Assembly (NCBI RefSeq): GCF_001905665.1
Contig: NZ_LIVX01000001.1
Span: forward strand, 1 to 64,000
Source: Streptomyces sp. CB02261
Lineage (GTDB): Bacteria > Actinomycetota > Actinomycetes > Streptomycetales > Streptomycetaceae
Direction of reading: 5' to 3'
Length of the DNA: 64,000 nt
Positions 16,181-25,300 of the stretch are shown piece by piece. Under the pieces are notes generated by a model that was not told the origin of the DNA, made no database searches, and saw only the letters and a list, made by a program, of their open reading frames with translations. Made by a program: the position numbers and the translations under genes. Each line of letters begins with the position of its first letter. Within the stretch, counting starts at the first letter, position 1.

Positions 16181-17647
16181 TCAGCATTCGTCCTCGACCG
16201 TCCGGTCCCTGCCCGCCAGGGTTCCGACGATCATCTGCGGCACCATGAGCCCGCCCATGAGCGCGATCGGCAGCCCCCAGCCGCCGCTGTGCTGGTAGAG
16301 CACACCGACGAGGAGCGGCCCGGGGATGGAGATGAGGTAGCCGACGCTCTGCGCGAAGGCGGAGAGCCGCACGACTCCCGCGCCGGTGCGCGAACGCATG
16401 CCGATCATGGTGAGGGCGAGCGGGAAGGCGCAGTTGGAGACGCCGAGGAGCAGCGCCCAGGCCCATGCTCCGGCGGCCGGGGCGAGGAAGAGGCCGGTGT
16501 ACCCGCCGAGGCCGCAGAGACCGAGGGCGACGACGATCGGGCCCTGGTTCCTCATCCGGGTGGCGAGCCGGGGGATGACGAAGGCGAGGGGGACGCCCAT
16601 GACCATGGTGACGGCGAGGAGCACGCCCGCGGTGGAGGCGGGGACGCCCGCGTCGCGGAAGATCTGCGGCATCCAGCCCATGGTGATGTAGGCGCCGGTG
16701 GCCTGGAGTCCGAAGAAGCAGCCGAGGGCCCAGGCGGTACGGCTCCGGGTGACGCGCGGCGGGGCGGCGGCCTCGGCCGGGGCCGCGGAGCCGGTGCCCG
16801 TGGCGGGCGCACGCGTGGCGGCGCCCGGGGCCGCGGAGCCGGTGCCCGTGGCGGGCGCACGCGTGGCGGCGCTCGGCGCGGTGGCAGGCGCGCTCGTGCC
16901 GGGCGCGCTCGGGTTCGTGGCCGCGCGCTCCCCCGGGCGACCCGCGTCGGAGCGGTCGCGCAGGAGGGGGATCCAGGGCAGGACGGCGAGGGCGGCGACG
17001 GCCGCCCAGACGCCGAGTCCGATGCGCCAGTCCCCGCCGAGGGCCTCGGTCATCGGCACGGTCGCGGCGGCGGCCACGGAGGTGCCGAGGGCGAGCGCCA
17101 TGGAGTAGAGGCCGGTCATGCTGCCGACGCGGTCGGGGAAGTACCGCTTGACGATGACGGGCATCAGGACGTTGCTGACGGCGATGCCCATGAGGGCGAG
17201 GGCGCTGGCGGCGAGGAAGCCCGCGGTGCCGCTCGCGAAGGGCCGGAGGAGGAGGCCAGAGAAGATCGCGGCCATGCCGGCGCAGACGACGGCGACGGGG
17301 CCAAAGCGGCGGGCGAGGCGCGGGGCCGTGATGCCGAAGACCGCGAAGCAGAGCGGGGGCACCGAGGTGAGGACGCCGGCGACGCTGCCGCTCATGTGGA
17401 GGCCCTCGCTGACCTCTTCGAGGAGGGCGCCGAGGCTGGTGATGGCGGGGCGCAGGTTCAGCGCGGCGAGGACGAGTCCGACGGTGACGAGGCCGAGGGT
17501 CCAGCGGTGTGCCCGCGCCGGTACGGGAGAATCGCCGGCTGTGGCGGTGGCTCCGGAAGGCGTCGCGGTGGCGGTCGTTCCGGAAGGTGTCGCGGTGGCC
17601 GCGGCCGGTCGTACGGCGGGGTCGAGGGTCTTGGACTCGTCAGGCAT
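16181..17647 (-). CDS. MFS transporter (CynX/NimT-type)
   Basis: A 488-residue major facilitator of the CynX (cyanate/2-nitroimidazole) branch, with 12 predicted helices. Loop 2-3 carries APRLARRFGP, a DxxGRR-like motif, and the N-terminus (residues 1-48) is an unordered Ala/Thr-rich extension. The cytosolic loop between helices 6 and 7 (about residues 240-300) is unusually long and contains a duplicated 16-residue APGAATRAPATGTGSA unit. Substrate unknown. It is divergent from a GntR-family regulator with dyads between, which suggests it is the regulator's target. Confidence 0.88.
   Translation of the reverse strand: MPDESKTLDPAVRPAAATATPSGTTATATPSGATATAGDSPVPARAHRWTLGLVTVGLVLAALNLRPAITSLGALLEEVSEGLHMSGSVAGVLTSVPPLCFAVFGITAPRLARRFGPVAVVCAGMAAIFSGLLLRPFASGTAGFLAASALALMGIAVSNVLMPVIVKRYFPDRVGSMTGLYSMALALGTSVAAAATVPMTEALGGDWRIGLGVWAAVAALAVLPWIPLLRDRSDAGRPGERAATNPSAPGTSAPATAPSAATRAPATGTGSAAPGAATRAPATGTGSAAPAEAAAPPRVTRSRTAWALGCFFGLQATGAYITMGWMPQIFRDAGVPASTAGVLLAVTMVMGVPLAFVIPRLATRMRNQGPIVVALGLCGLGGYTGLFLAPAAGAWAWALLLGVSNCAFPLALTMIGMRSRTGAGVVRLSAFAQSVGYLISIPGPLLVGVLYQHSGGWGLPIALMGGLMVPQMIVGTLAGRDRTVEDEC
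16779..16872. repeat. 46-bp exact direct repeat, 48-bp period, in the MFS gene
   Basis: Copies at 16779-16824 and 16827-16872 are identical and keep frame (16 codons). They encode the duplicated loop sequence between helices 6 and 7. Confidence 0.85.
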
Positions 17648-17660
17648 GGGGCCATCATAG

Positions 17661-17687
17661 AATCATGGGATGATTGGTTGTCCAATC
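17661..17687. promoter_or_regulatory. Candidate GntR/FadR operator pair
   Basis: Two overlapping perfect dyads lie between the divergent MFS and GntR genes: AATCAT-GGG-ATGATT (17661-17675) and GATTGG-TTGT-CCAATC (17672-17687). GntR regulators often bind such sites and repress both themselves and the neighbour. Binding by this regulator is inference. Confidence 0.55.
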
Positions 17688-17709
17688 TCGAACGAATGGA
17701 AGGTGTTCC

Positions 17710-18471
17710 ATGGCCCTCGGTCATCCGCGGCGCGCAGGCCTCTCCGATCAGGTGATCGCCGAGCTGCGGAACCAGATCACCTCGGGCGAGTGGCCGGTCG
17801 GGTCCCGCATCCCGACGGAACCCGAGCTGGTCGAGCAGCTGGGCGTGGCCCGCAACACCGTGCGCGAGGCGGTGCGGGCGCTCGCCCACAACGGGCTGCT
17901 CGACATCCGCCAGGGCTCCGGCACGTACGTCATCGCCACCAGTGAACTGGCCGGCGTCATGCACCGGCGCTTCGCCGGCTCCGACCCCCGGCACGTCGCC
18001 GAACTGCGCTCGACCCTGGAGTCGTCGGCGGCGCGGCTCGCGGCGGAGCGGCGCACCGAGCGGGATCTGAAGCAGCTCGACGCCCTGCTCGTACGGCGGG
18101 AGGAGGCGTGGGAGTCCGGCGACGCGGAGCGGTTCGTGACCGTCGACGCGGCCTTCCACCACGCGGTCGTCGCCGCCTCGGGCAACGAGGTGCTCACGGA
18201 GCTCTACGCGGACCTGGGCGACGTGCTGCGGGAGTGGCTGCGCGACGACGTGGGGCAGGTGCTGCGGCCCGAGAACCACATGGACCACGCGCGCCTGGTG
18301 GAGGCGATCCGGGACGGCGACGCGGAGCGGGCCGGTACCGAGGCGGCCGGCTATCCCTTCATGTGCCTGCGGAGCCCGGGGCCGGAGCCGGCCGCGGAGC
18401 CCGTCGCCGAGCCGGTCACGGGGCCGGTCGCAGAGCCTGGTCCGCCGGCCGGTCCGCCGGCTGGTGCGTGA
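17710..18471 (+). CDS. GntR/FadR-family transcriptional regulator
   Basis: A 253-residue regulator: winged-helix domain residues 8-75 (VIAELRNQITSGEWPVGS, IPTEPELVEQLGVARNTVREA, IRQGSGTYV) and an FCD effector domain at about 90-225 with conserved D/H metal ligands (VDAAFHHAVV, NHMDHARLVEAIRDGD). The last 35 residues are a Pro/Glu/Ala-rich tail (PEPAAEPVAEPV). Start ATG 17710 follows GGAAGGTG. Likely repressor of the divergent transporter. The 3' end overlaps the convergent secreted-protein gene by 56 bp, so one of the two stops may be misplaced or they truly overlap. Confidence 0.88.
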   Translation: MALGHPRRAGLSDQVIAELRNQITSGEWPVGSRIPTEPELVEQLGVARNTVREAVRALAHNGLLDIRQGSGTYVIATSELAGVMHRRFAGSDPRHVAELRSTLESSAARLAAERRTERDLKQLDALLVRREEAWESGDAERFVTVDAAFHHAVVAASGNEVLTELYADLGDVLREWLRDDVGQVLRPENHMDHARLVEAIRDGDAERAGTEAAGYPFMCLRSPGPEPAAEPVAEPVTGPVAEPGPPAGPPAGA

Positions 18472-18826
18472 CCCAGGCGGAGCGGACCTCTTTCCAGCAG
18501 CGGCCGGTGACCTGGGCGTGGGCGGCCGGGCCGACGTCCACGGGGGCGCTGTCGCTGTCGACGTCCCACCAGCGCTCGCACTCGACGTGGAGGCGGACCC
18601 GGTCGGTCTCCGGGTACGGGTTGCGGCAGTGGGCCGTGACGTGGGAGCCCTGGACGACGGTGTGGCAGGAGGCGCCGAAGTTCTCCGGCTCCTCGGCCGC
18701 GGGGGCGGTGACGGGAGGCTCGTCGACCGGGGCGGGGGCGGCCCGTACCTCGGCGGCCACGGCTATCCCGGTCAGCAGGACGGCGACGGAGGCGAAGGCT
18801 CCGAGCCCGTTGCGTATGGCGTGCAT
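18416..18826 (-). CDS. Secreted hypothetical protein with two cysteines
   Basis: A 136-residue exported protein. The signal peptide (MHAIRNGLGAFASVAVLLTG) ends near residue 30 (VRAAPAPVDE). The mature part contains a beta-like domain with C53, C67, C82 and C109, so cysteines may pair. No known family or function. ATG has GGAGGAGG 8 nt upstream. It overlaps the convergent GntR gene 3' end by 56 bp (18416-18471), the overlap coding the low-complexity tails of both. Alternatively the true stop is real and the overlap is genuine. Confidence 0.65.
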   Translation of the reverse strand: MHAIRNGLGAFASVAVLLTGIAVAAEVRAAPAPVDEPPVTAPAAEEPENFGASCHTVVQGSHVTAHCRNPYPETDRVRLHVECERWWDVDSDSAPVDVGPAAHAQVTGRCWKEVRSAWVTHQPADRPADQALRPAP

Positions 18827-18941
18827 ACCCGTACCTCCTCCCCGTCCGTCAAAGGAACCGCAGTAGCAGGAACTTCACGCTCTGCCCCAGTCTGGGGTGA
18901 TTCGCGCTACTTTTCGAGTCGGGCAGCAGTTGCGGAAACGC

Positions 18942-18985
18942 GAGGGCCGTGGGCCGCCCCCGGGGGGGGCGGGCCCACGGCCCTC
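18942..18985. terminator. Terminator after fabI
   Basis: An about 19-bp GC stem (GAGGGCCGTGGGCC with complement, one bulged G) begins 19 bp after the fabI stop on the minus strand. Confidence 0.8.
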
Positions 18986-19003
18986 TTCGGCTGCGCGGTG
19001 TCG

Positions 19004-19780
19004 TCAGGCGCCGATCGCGTGCAGACCGCCGTCGACGTGGATGATCTCGCCCGTGGTCTTCGGGAACCAGTCGGAGAGCAGCGCGACGATGCCGCGGCCC
19101 GCCGGCTCGGGGTCGGAGAGGGTCCACTCCAGCGGGGAGCGGCTGTCCCAGACCGAGGCCAGCTCGCTGAAGCCCGGGATGGACTTGGCGGCCATCGAGC
19201 CGAGCGGCCCGGCCGAGATCAGGTTGCAGCGGATGTTCTGCTTGCCCAGGTCACGCGCCATGTAGCGGCTGGTGGCCTCCAGGGCGGCCTTGGTCGGGCC
19301 CATCCAGTCGTACTGCGGCCAGGCGTACTGCGCGTCGAAGGTGAGGCCGACGACGGAGCCGCCCTCGGTCATCAGCGGCAGCACCGCCATGGTCAGCGAC
19401 TTCAGGGAGAAGGCGGAGACGTGCATGGCGGTGGCCACGGACTCGAACGGCGTGTTGAGGAAGTTGCCGCCGAGCGCGTCCTGCGGGGCGAAGCCGATCG
19501 AGTGCACGACGCCGTCGAGACGGTCACCGAGGTGCTCGCGGACCTGGCCCTCGAGACGCGCCAGGTGCTCGTCGTTGGAGACGTCCAGTTCGAGGACCTT
19601 GACGTCCTCGGGCCGGGGGAGCTTCCTGGCGATGCGCTCGGTCAGCGTGGGCCGCGGCCAGGCGGTGAGGATGATCTCCGCACCCTGCTCCTGGGCCAGC
19701 TTCGCGGCGTGGAAGGCGATGGAGGACTCCATCAGCACACCCGTGATGAGGATGCGCTTGCCCTCGAGAATTCCGCTCAT
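19004..19780 (-). CDS. fabI: Enoyl-[acyl-carrier-protein] reductase FabI (InhA-like)
   Basis: NADH-dependent reduction of trans-2-enoyl-ACP, last step of each fatty-acid elongation cycle. A 258-residue SDR of the FabI/InhA group: cofactor motif GVLMESSIAFH (residues 14-24), active-site pair Y157 and K164 (YDWMGPTKAAL), and the AGPLGSMAAKSIPGF flexible segment. Essential in most bacteria and the target class of isoniazid and triclosan. It lies 5 bp after fabG, so the two are one operon. No drug-resistance change was looked for. Confidence 0.95.
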   Translation of the reverse strand: MSGILEGKRILITGVLMESSIAFHAAKLAQEQGAEIILTAWPRPTLTERIARKLPRPEDVKVLELDVSNDEHLARLEGQVREHLGDRLDGVVHSIGFAPQDALGGNFLNTPFESVATAMHVSAFSLKSLTMAVLPLMTEGGSVVGLTFDAQYAWPQYDWMGPTKAALEATSRYMARDLGKQNIRCNLISAGPLGSMAAKSIPGFSELASVWDSRSPLEWTLSDPEPAGRGIVALLSDWFPKTTGEIIHVDGGLHAIGA

Positions 19781-19785
19781 GGTGA

Positions 19786-20490
19786 TCAGTGACCCATGCC
19801 CAATCCGCCGTCAACCGGGATGACGGCTCCAGTGATGTACGAGGCGTCGTCCGAGGCGAGGAACTTCACCGTGGCGGCGATCTCCTCGGGCTGCGCGTAG
19901 CGGCCCAGCGGCACCTGGGACACGATGCCCGCGCGCTGCTCGTCGGTGAGCACCGCGGTCATGTCGGTGTCGACGAAGCCGGGGGCGACGACGTTGAAGG
20001 TGATGTTGCGGGAGCCCAGCTCACGCGCGAGAGAACGGGCGAAGCCGACGAGGCCGGCCTTGGAGGCGGCGTAGTTGGCCTGACCCGCGGAGCCCAGCAG
20101 ACCGACGACCGAGGAGATCAGGACGACACGGCCCTTCTTGGCCCGCAGCATCGCCCGGTTGGCACGCTTGACGACCCGGAAGGTGCCGGTGAGGTTGGTG
20201 TCGACGACGGACGTGAAGTCGTCCTCGGACATGCGCAGGAGAAGCTGGTCCTTCGTCACGCCGGCGTTGGCCACGAGGACCTCCACCGGACCGTTCTTCT
20301 CCTCGATCTCCTTGTACGCCTGCTCGACCTGCTCGCCGTCGGTGATGTCGCACCTGACGGCCAGGAAGCCCTCGGGCGGCTCGCCGGAGCGGTACGTGAT
20401 CGCGACCTTGTCGCCGGCCTCGGCGAACGCGCGGGCGATGGCGAGGCCGATGCCCCGGTTTCCTCCGGTGACGAGAACCGAGCGGCTCAA
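19786..20490 (-). CDS. fabG: 3-oxoacyl-[acyl-carrier-protein] reductase FabG
   Basis: NADPH-dependent reduction of 3-ketoacyl-ACP in fatty-acid synthesis. A 234-residue SDR with cofactor motif TGGNRGIG (residues 8-15), NAG (75-77), and the catalytic S127, Y140 and K144. The TTG start at 20490 follows AAAGGGTGATCC, giving MSRSVLVTGG; an upstream in-frame GTG/ATG has no ribosome site. First gene of the fabG-fabI operon. Upstream lies a dyad near 20564-20593 and the end of the HEPN gene. Confidence 0.94.
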   Translation of the reverse strand: MSRSVLVTGGNRGIGLAIARAFAEAGDKVAITYRSGEPPEGFLAVRCDITDGEQVEQAYKEIEEKNGPVEVLVANAGVTKDQLLLRMSEDDFTSVVDTNLTGTFRVVKRANRAMLRAKKGRVVLISSVVGLLGSAGQANYAASKAGLVGFARSLARELGSRNITFNVVAPGFVDTDMTAVLTDEQRAGIVSQVPLGRYAQPEEIAATVKFLASDDASYITGAVIPVDGGLGMGH

Positions 20491-20563
20491 CGGATCACCC
20501 TTTCGATAGCGGTCTGGTAGCCGAAAACCTATCGGTATCGCCCCCGACATGAGGAATCGACCT

Positions 20564-20593
20564 CCGACAGTGGCGTCGGGGCGTCACTGTCGG
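20564..20593. terminator. Inverted repeat ending the HEPN-ATPase unit
   Basis: Nine-bp perfect stem CCGACAGTG/CACTGTCGG with a 12-nt loop, about 90 bp after the HEPN gene stop and 75 bp before fabG. Fits a terminator or an fabG operator; the two are not distinguishable from sequence. Confidence 0.5.
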
Positions 20594-20680
20594 GTCTCTA
20601 CAGCTCGGAGGCGGTACGAGGCGGCCGCCCGCCGCCCCCGACGGAGCCGTACGCCGCCCCTGACGTGGGCCTCCGTGTCC

Positions 20681-22363
20681 CTACGGGGCCCGGAGGTCCG
20701 CCCGGGAGAGTTCGGCGCACAGCTCGTCGAGTGTCCGGTCGTACAGCACGGACCGGTGCGCGAGCACGTTCCTCGCGGTGACGAGGAGCCGCAGCAGCCG
20801 CGCGTCGTCCGGGGGCAGCGCGAGCGCTCCGCCGACGTGGGCCCGGAGCAGTTCGCCCACCTGCAGTTCCAGGAAGGCCCGCTCCGGGGTGGCGCCCAGG
20901 TGGGCGGGGGGCCGGTCGGCGTGGTCGGCGACGAGGGCGGCGACCGGCCGGTTGAGGTGGCCGAGCGCCCGTGCGGCGAGACGCTGCCGGGCCTCCTCGA
21001 TCCAGGGCGCCAGGACCCGCTGCTGCGCCTGCGAGACCAGGGCGGTGAGCCGGGCCCGAGCGTCGGCGTCGCCCGGTCCGGCCGTCGGCGCCGCCGGGTG
21101 CCAGACGGCCACATGGGCGCGGAGCCGGCCCTCCCAGGAGACGACGGCGCCCGCGGCCCACGCCTGGCGCAGTTCCGCGCCCGGTCGCAGCAGGGCTCCG
21201 ATCCTCCGCAGCGGCGGGCAGTCGGCCGGGGCGGGGACGGGCGTCCGGGCGAGGCAGCGCCCGAGTGCGGCGCCGAGGGCGTGCTGCGAGCCGTCCCATT
21301 CCAGGGCGAGCGACCGGGCGAGCTCCAGGTCGGGGCCGCAGATCTCGACCACGGTCTCGGTCCGCAGCGCGCGGTGGATCCGCTCCCGCAGCGGGTCGCG
21401 GTCGCGCCCGGAGGTGTCGGGCCCGTGGTCGAGGATCGGCGCGATCGCGGTGGCCGTGTCGAGCCGGCCGAGGGCGCCCCACCACCAGTGCACGGCCGTG
21501 TCGCCGACGCCCTTCCTGAGTTCGTCGGGGAGCGAGTCCGGCAGGTCGCGGAGGCGGGCGACGACCAGGAGGCGGGGGCGTTCGCCCGGCGGGAGGCCGG
21601 CCGCCCGGACGGCGGCGGCGAGGAGGCGGAAAAGACGCTCGACGCCGGCACCGCGCGGACCTCCTGGCGTGCCCGAGTCGGTGCCGCCTCCCGCACGCGC
21701 GCCCGTCCCCGCGCCCGTGCTCGTGCTCGTACCGGCACCCGTGCTCGTACCGGCACCCGTCCCCGCGCCCGTACCCGTCCCCGTACCGCCGTCGTTCTCC
21801 GCCCACGCGCGGATGCCGACGACCGGGCGGCGGTCACGGCCGGGTGCGACCAGGGCGGCGACGGCCTCGTCCGCGCCGACCGAGAGCTCCTTGCCGAGGC
21901 GGGCGAGGAGTCCGTGCGGGTCGTGCCGGGGGCCGGCCTGCTCCTTCCGGGGTGCCGGTACGCGGGGCGGGCGGGCCTCCAGGGACCAGCCGAGGTCGAG
22001 ATCGAAGCCGTCGTCGGGCAGGTCGAGATAGGGCAGTTCGTCCGGGTCCGCCCACCACTCCCCCTCCGCCGCCGTCTCCTCCGCGACCGGGGCGGGGCCC
22101 CACCCGGGCTCCGGCTCGGGCTCCGCCTCGCGCGCGCGTGCGGACGCCGGGGCCGGCACGTCGACGCGGACCGGACTGCCGAACAGCGCCCCGCGGTACA
22201 GCTCGTCCGCGAGCCCCGACTCCACCATGGCGTCGGTGACCAGCCAGAGGCAGTTGAGCCCGGCCGCGAGGTCGGCGGCGACCCCGCGCAACTGCGCCCG
22301 CACGCCGGGCAGGTCGCCGGGGTTCACGGCGCGCCCGGCCGTACGGGCCTCCGCCTCCGTCAC
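20681..22363 (-). CDS. HEPN-like protein, partner of the giant ATPase
   Basis: A 560-residue protein of no assigned family. The C-terminal about 90 residues look like a HEPN ribonuclease fold: long helices and the motif RNVLAH (R531 to H536, RX4H) followed by RSVLYDRTLDELC, which is the spacing seen in toxic HEPN RNases. The N-terminal 60 residues (ADLAAGLNCLWLVTDAMVES) and residues 240-420 (LLVVARLRDLPDS, LRTETVVEICGPDLELARSLA) look ordered. Residues 188-237 are low-complexity Gly/Thr. GTG start one base after the ATPase stop, so translation is coupled. Proposed, not proven, to be an RNase effector. Confidence 0.72.
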   Translation of the reverse strand: MTEAEARTAGRAVNPGDLPGVRAQLRGVAADLAAGLNCLWLVTDAMVESGLADELYRGALFGSPVRVDVPAPASARAREAEPEPEPGWGPAPVAEETAAEGEWWADPDELPYLDLPDDGFDLDLGWSLEARPPRVPAPRKEQAGPRHDPHGLLARLGKELSVGADEAVAALVAPGRDRRPVVGIRAWAENDGGTGTGTGAGTGAGTSTGAGTSTSTGAGTGARAGGGTDSGTPGGPRGAGVERLFRLLAAAVRAAGLPPGERPRLLVVARLRDLPDSLPDELRKGVGDTAVHWWWGALGRLDTATAIAPILDHGPDTSGRDRDPLRERIHRALRTETVVEICGPDLELARSLALEWDGSQHALGAALGRCLARTPVPAPADCPPLRRIGALLRPGAELRQAWAAGAVVSWEGRLRAHVAVWHPAAPTAGPGDADARARLTALVSQAQQRVLAPWIEEARQRLAARALGHLNRPVAALVADHADRPPAHLGATPERAFLELQVGELLRAHVGGALALPPDDARLLRLLVTARNVLAHRSVLYDRTLDELCAELSRADLRAP

Positions 22364-22364
22364 C

Positions 22365-25300
22365 TCACTTCTCCCCGGCGGCCGCCCGGGACCGCACCGC
22401 TCGGTACGTCACCGGTTCCACCGCGAAGCCCTCGGGCGTCTCGTCGAGGACGCCGAACTGGCCCAGGTGCTGCAGCCAGGCGTCGGTGTCGGCGTCGGAG
22501 AGCTCGACCGCAGCCGCCACGTCGTCGCGCGGCACTCCCTGGCCCTCCTCCACATAGCCCGTCCAGGCCGTCAGGAGGTCCAGGTCCCGTGCGTCGAGCC
22601 CGGACAGGCGCAGATGCTCCTCGATGTTGCGGGGGCCGGCGATGAGGGCGCGTATCCGCTCGACGGCGTTGTCGAGGGTCGCCCCGTGCACGGACACGTC
22701 CGTCACGGCGGCCTCCATCCAGCGGGGCCAGCCACCGGTCGCGGCGACGAGCCGGTCCCGGTCCTCGCGGGAGACGAAGGGGCATTCCGACCAGGCGCGC
22801 AGGGCGTCGGCCGTCCACCGCTCGGGGCGGAGCCACCGCACGGCCAGCTCCTCGTGCCCGTCGTCGGCGGCGAGTTCGGCGAGGCCGGCCGCGTCGGCGA
22901 GGACCACGACGGACCGGTTCTCGTTGCCGCCGCTGCGCCGCTCGGTCTGCCGGACGAGGCGGTCGGCGGCGGGACCGGCGTGGACGAGGAGGGAGCGGAC
23001 CGTCTCGCGCAGCTCGGCGGTGGCGGCGCCGCGCAGGTCCGCGACGATCACATGGGCCTTGCGGCGGCGGCTCTTGAGGAGGGCGGCGAGGTCCTCCCCG
23101 TGGGTGTACGGGACGACGTCGACGCCCCGGTTCACGGCGAAGGCGGTGACCGCCTGACGGACGAGCTCGGGCCGGTGCAGCGCGGTGGTGCCGATGAGGC
23201 TGACGCCGGACTGCGCGGTCTCGTGGAGTTGTTCCTCGGTGAGCGGGCTGTAGGTCTGCACGTGCCGGGCGTCGCGGCCGAGGATGCGCCGGGCGGCGTG
23301 CGGGTTGTAGTCGTAGGGCAGGCCGAACTCGGTCTCGCGGAGTTCGAGTTCGAGTTCCTCACGGGTGCCGAGCATGTTGACGACGTTGGGGCTGCGGACG
23401 GCGAAGCGGGAACGGTCGCCGAGCTGGATGAGGAGGCCGAGGCCGACCATCTCGGTGAGGAAGATCTGCGCCTGCTTGGCGCTGAGCATCTCGAAGCCCT
23501 CCGGCCACGCCTCCCGGGCCTCCTGGAGCAGTTCGCTCGCGGAGTAGTCGCCGCGGTAGCTGTCCTTGAGGCTGCGCAGGGCGATGACGAGGGCGAGGAC
23601 CCGGTAGCGGTCCTCCAGGTTGATGGTGAAGCGGAGCCGCTCGGCGATCTGGCGGCGTACGGTCTCCGACGCGGCGACCTTCTGGACGTCGTCCTCGGTG
23701 ATCCGGACCGGGCTCCCGGACCAGGTGTACGGGCGGTCGTGGAGCACCCGGACGAGTTCGCGGCAGAAGATCTGCACCAGGTTGGCCTGGTAGTTGGTGA
23801 TGGCGAGGATCCGCCAGACCAGCTCGGGCCGTTCGAAGAAGTAGCCGAGAGCGGCCATCGGCTCGGTGACGAGCCGGACGGCGGCCTGGGTGCCGAGCGG
23901 GCCGACGAGGACGTCGGGGCCGCCGTGCACGGTGGAGACGTTGGAGAGGTGGCCGAAGCGCTGGACCTGGTGGAGACCCGCGAAGACGATCTTGAAGCGT
24001 CGTTCGGTCTGCTCCATCAGGCGCTGGAAGTGCATGACGTTGGGGAACGTCGACTCGCTGCCGACGCGGTAGGCGCGCCGCGAGTCGGTGTTGAGGAAGG
24101 CGTCCGCCTCGTCCGCGAGGACCAGGATCCGCCGCGTGTCGTCCTCGTCGAGCCATGCCTGGATGTTGCGGACGACGACATCGGGGTTGGCCTGTTCCGA
24201 CATCTTGTTGTTGAAGACGCCCTTGCGTTTGAGGTCCTCGACCAGTCGGCTCCAGATCCGGTCGGGCGCCTCCGCGTGACCGATCTCCGCCTTCAGCAGG
24301 TCGAGGTAGACGGCGACGTGGGCGTCGGCCCGGCTGGGGAAGATCTCCGCGACCCGGCGCAGCAGCGCGGACTTGCCGAGCTGGCGGCCCCCGTAGAGGA
24401 ACATGCCGCCCTCGCGGCCCATGACCTCCCGCATCTCCTCGTCGCGGCCGTAGAACACCTCGGGCGGGACGAGGCCGGCGACGAACGGGGTGTAGGGGTT
24501 GTATGCGGCCCAGGGCAGGGTCACGCGCTGGAGCGAGCGGAAGGAGCCGGGGGCGCGGGCGGCCATCCAGCCCATCACCGCGGAGTCGACCACCAGCGCC
24601 TGCTGGGCGAAGGAGCGGGCGGACTCGGCGAGGCCGCGCCGCCCCTCCAGGCCGAGCGGGTGGAGGTAGAGCACGATGTTGGCACCGACGTCGGCGTCCT
24701 CCAGGTGGGCGAGCGGTCCGTCGGCGGGCTGCTCCTCCCAGATGAGCAGGACGGTGTACGAGGAGGCCCGGGAGCCGAGCGCGGCGACGTACCCGGCGCG
24801 TTCGGCGACCCGGGCGCGCACCTTGAAGCGGCGCATGCCCTGGCCGAGGGCGGCCCGCTCGGCGGACACCTGGCCCGGGGAGACGTCGAGGCCGAGGACC
24901 CGCAGCAGCTGGGAGAGGTGCTGCGGGAGTTCGCCGCGCCGGCCCTGCGGGCTGCAGAGGGCCGCCCAGGACTCCAGGCCGTTGCCCGCCGCGGGGGTGA
25001 GGGAGGCGTCCGGGTCGCTGTAGTGGTTCGCCCACCAGTCGGCGTCGACGCCCTCGCCGCCGGCCTTCGGCGCGTCGGGCGCGGTGACGCCGCCGAGGAA
25101 CGCGGCCAGTTCGGAGCCGTCGTCGGCGGGCCGCGCCGGCAGCGGCTTGTGGCTCGTCGCCAGGGCGAGGAACTCCTGTGCCGTGACCGTGTCCCCCTCG
25201 TCGATGAGGCGGGCGATCCGGTCGTGGTCCTCGGCGGACAGCGGCCGGTCCGGGCGGGAGCGCAGCAGGGCGAGGTTCTCGCGGAGCTGCCGGGTGTAGT

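Noticed and set aside
15940..16248. Collagen-like peptide on the plus strand
   Set aside because: It arises from the 9-bp intergenic repeat and has no ribosome site; it is antisense to the micropeptide gene.
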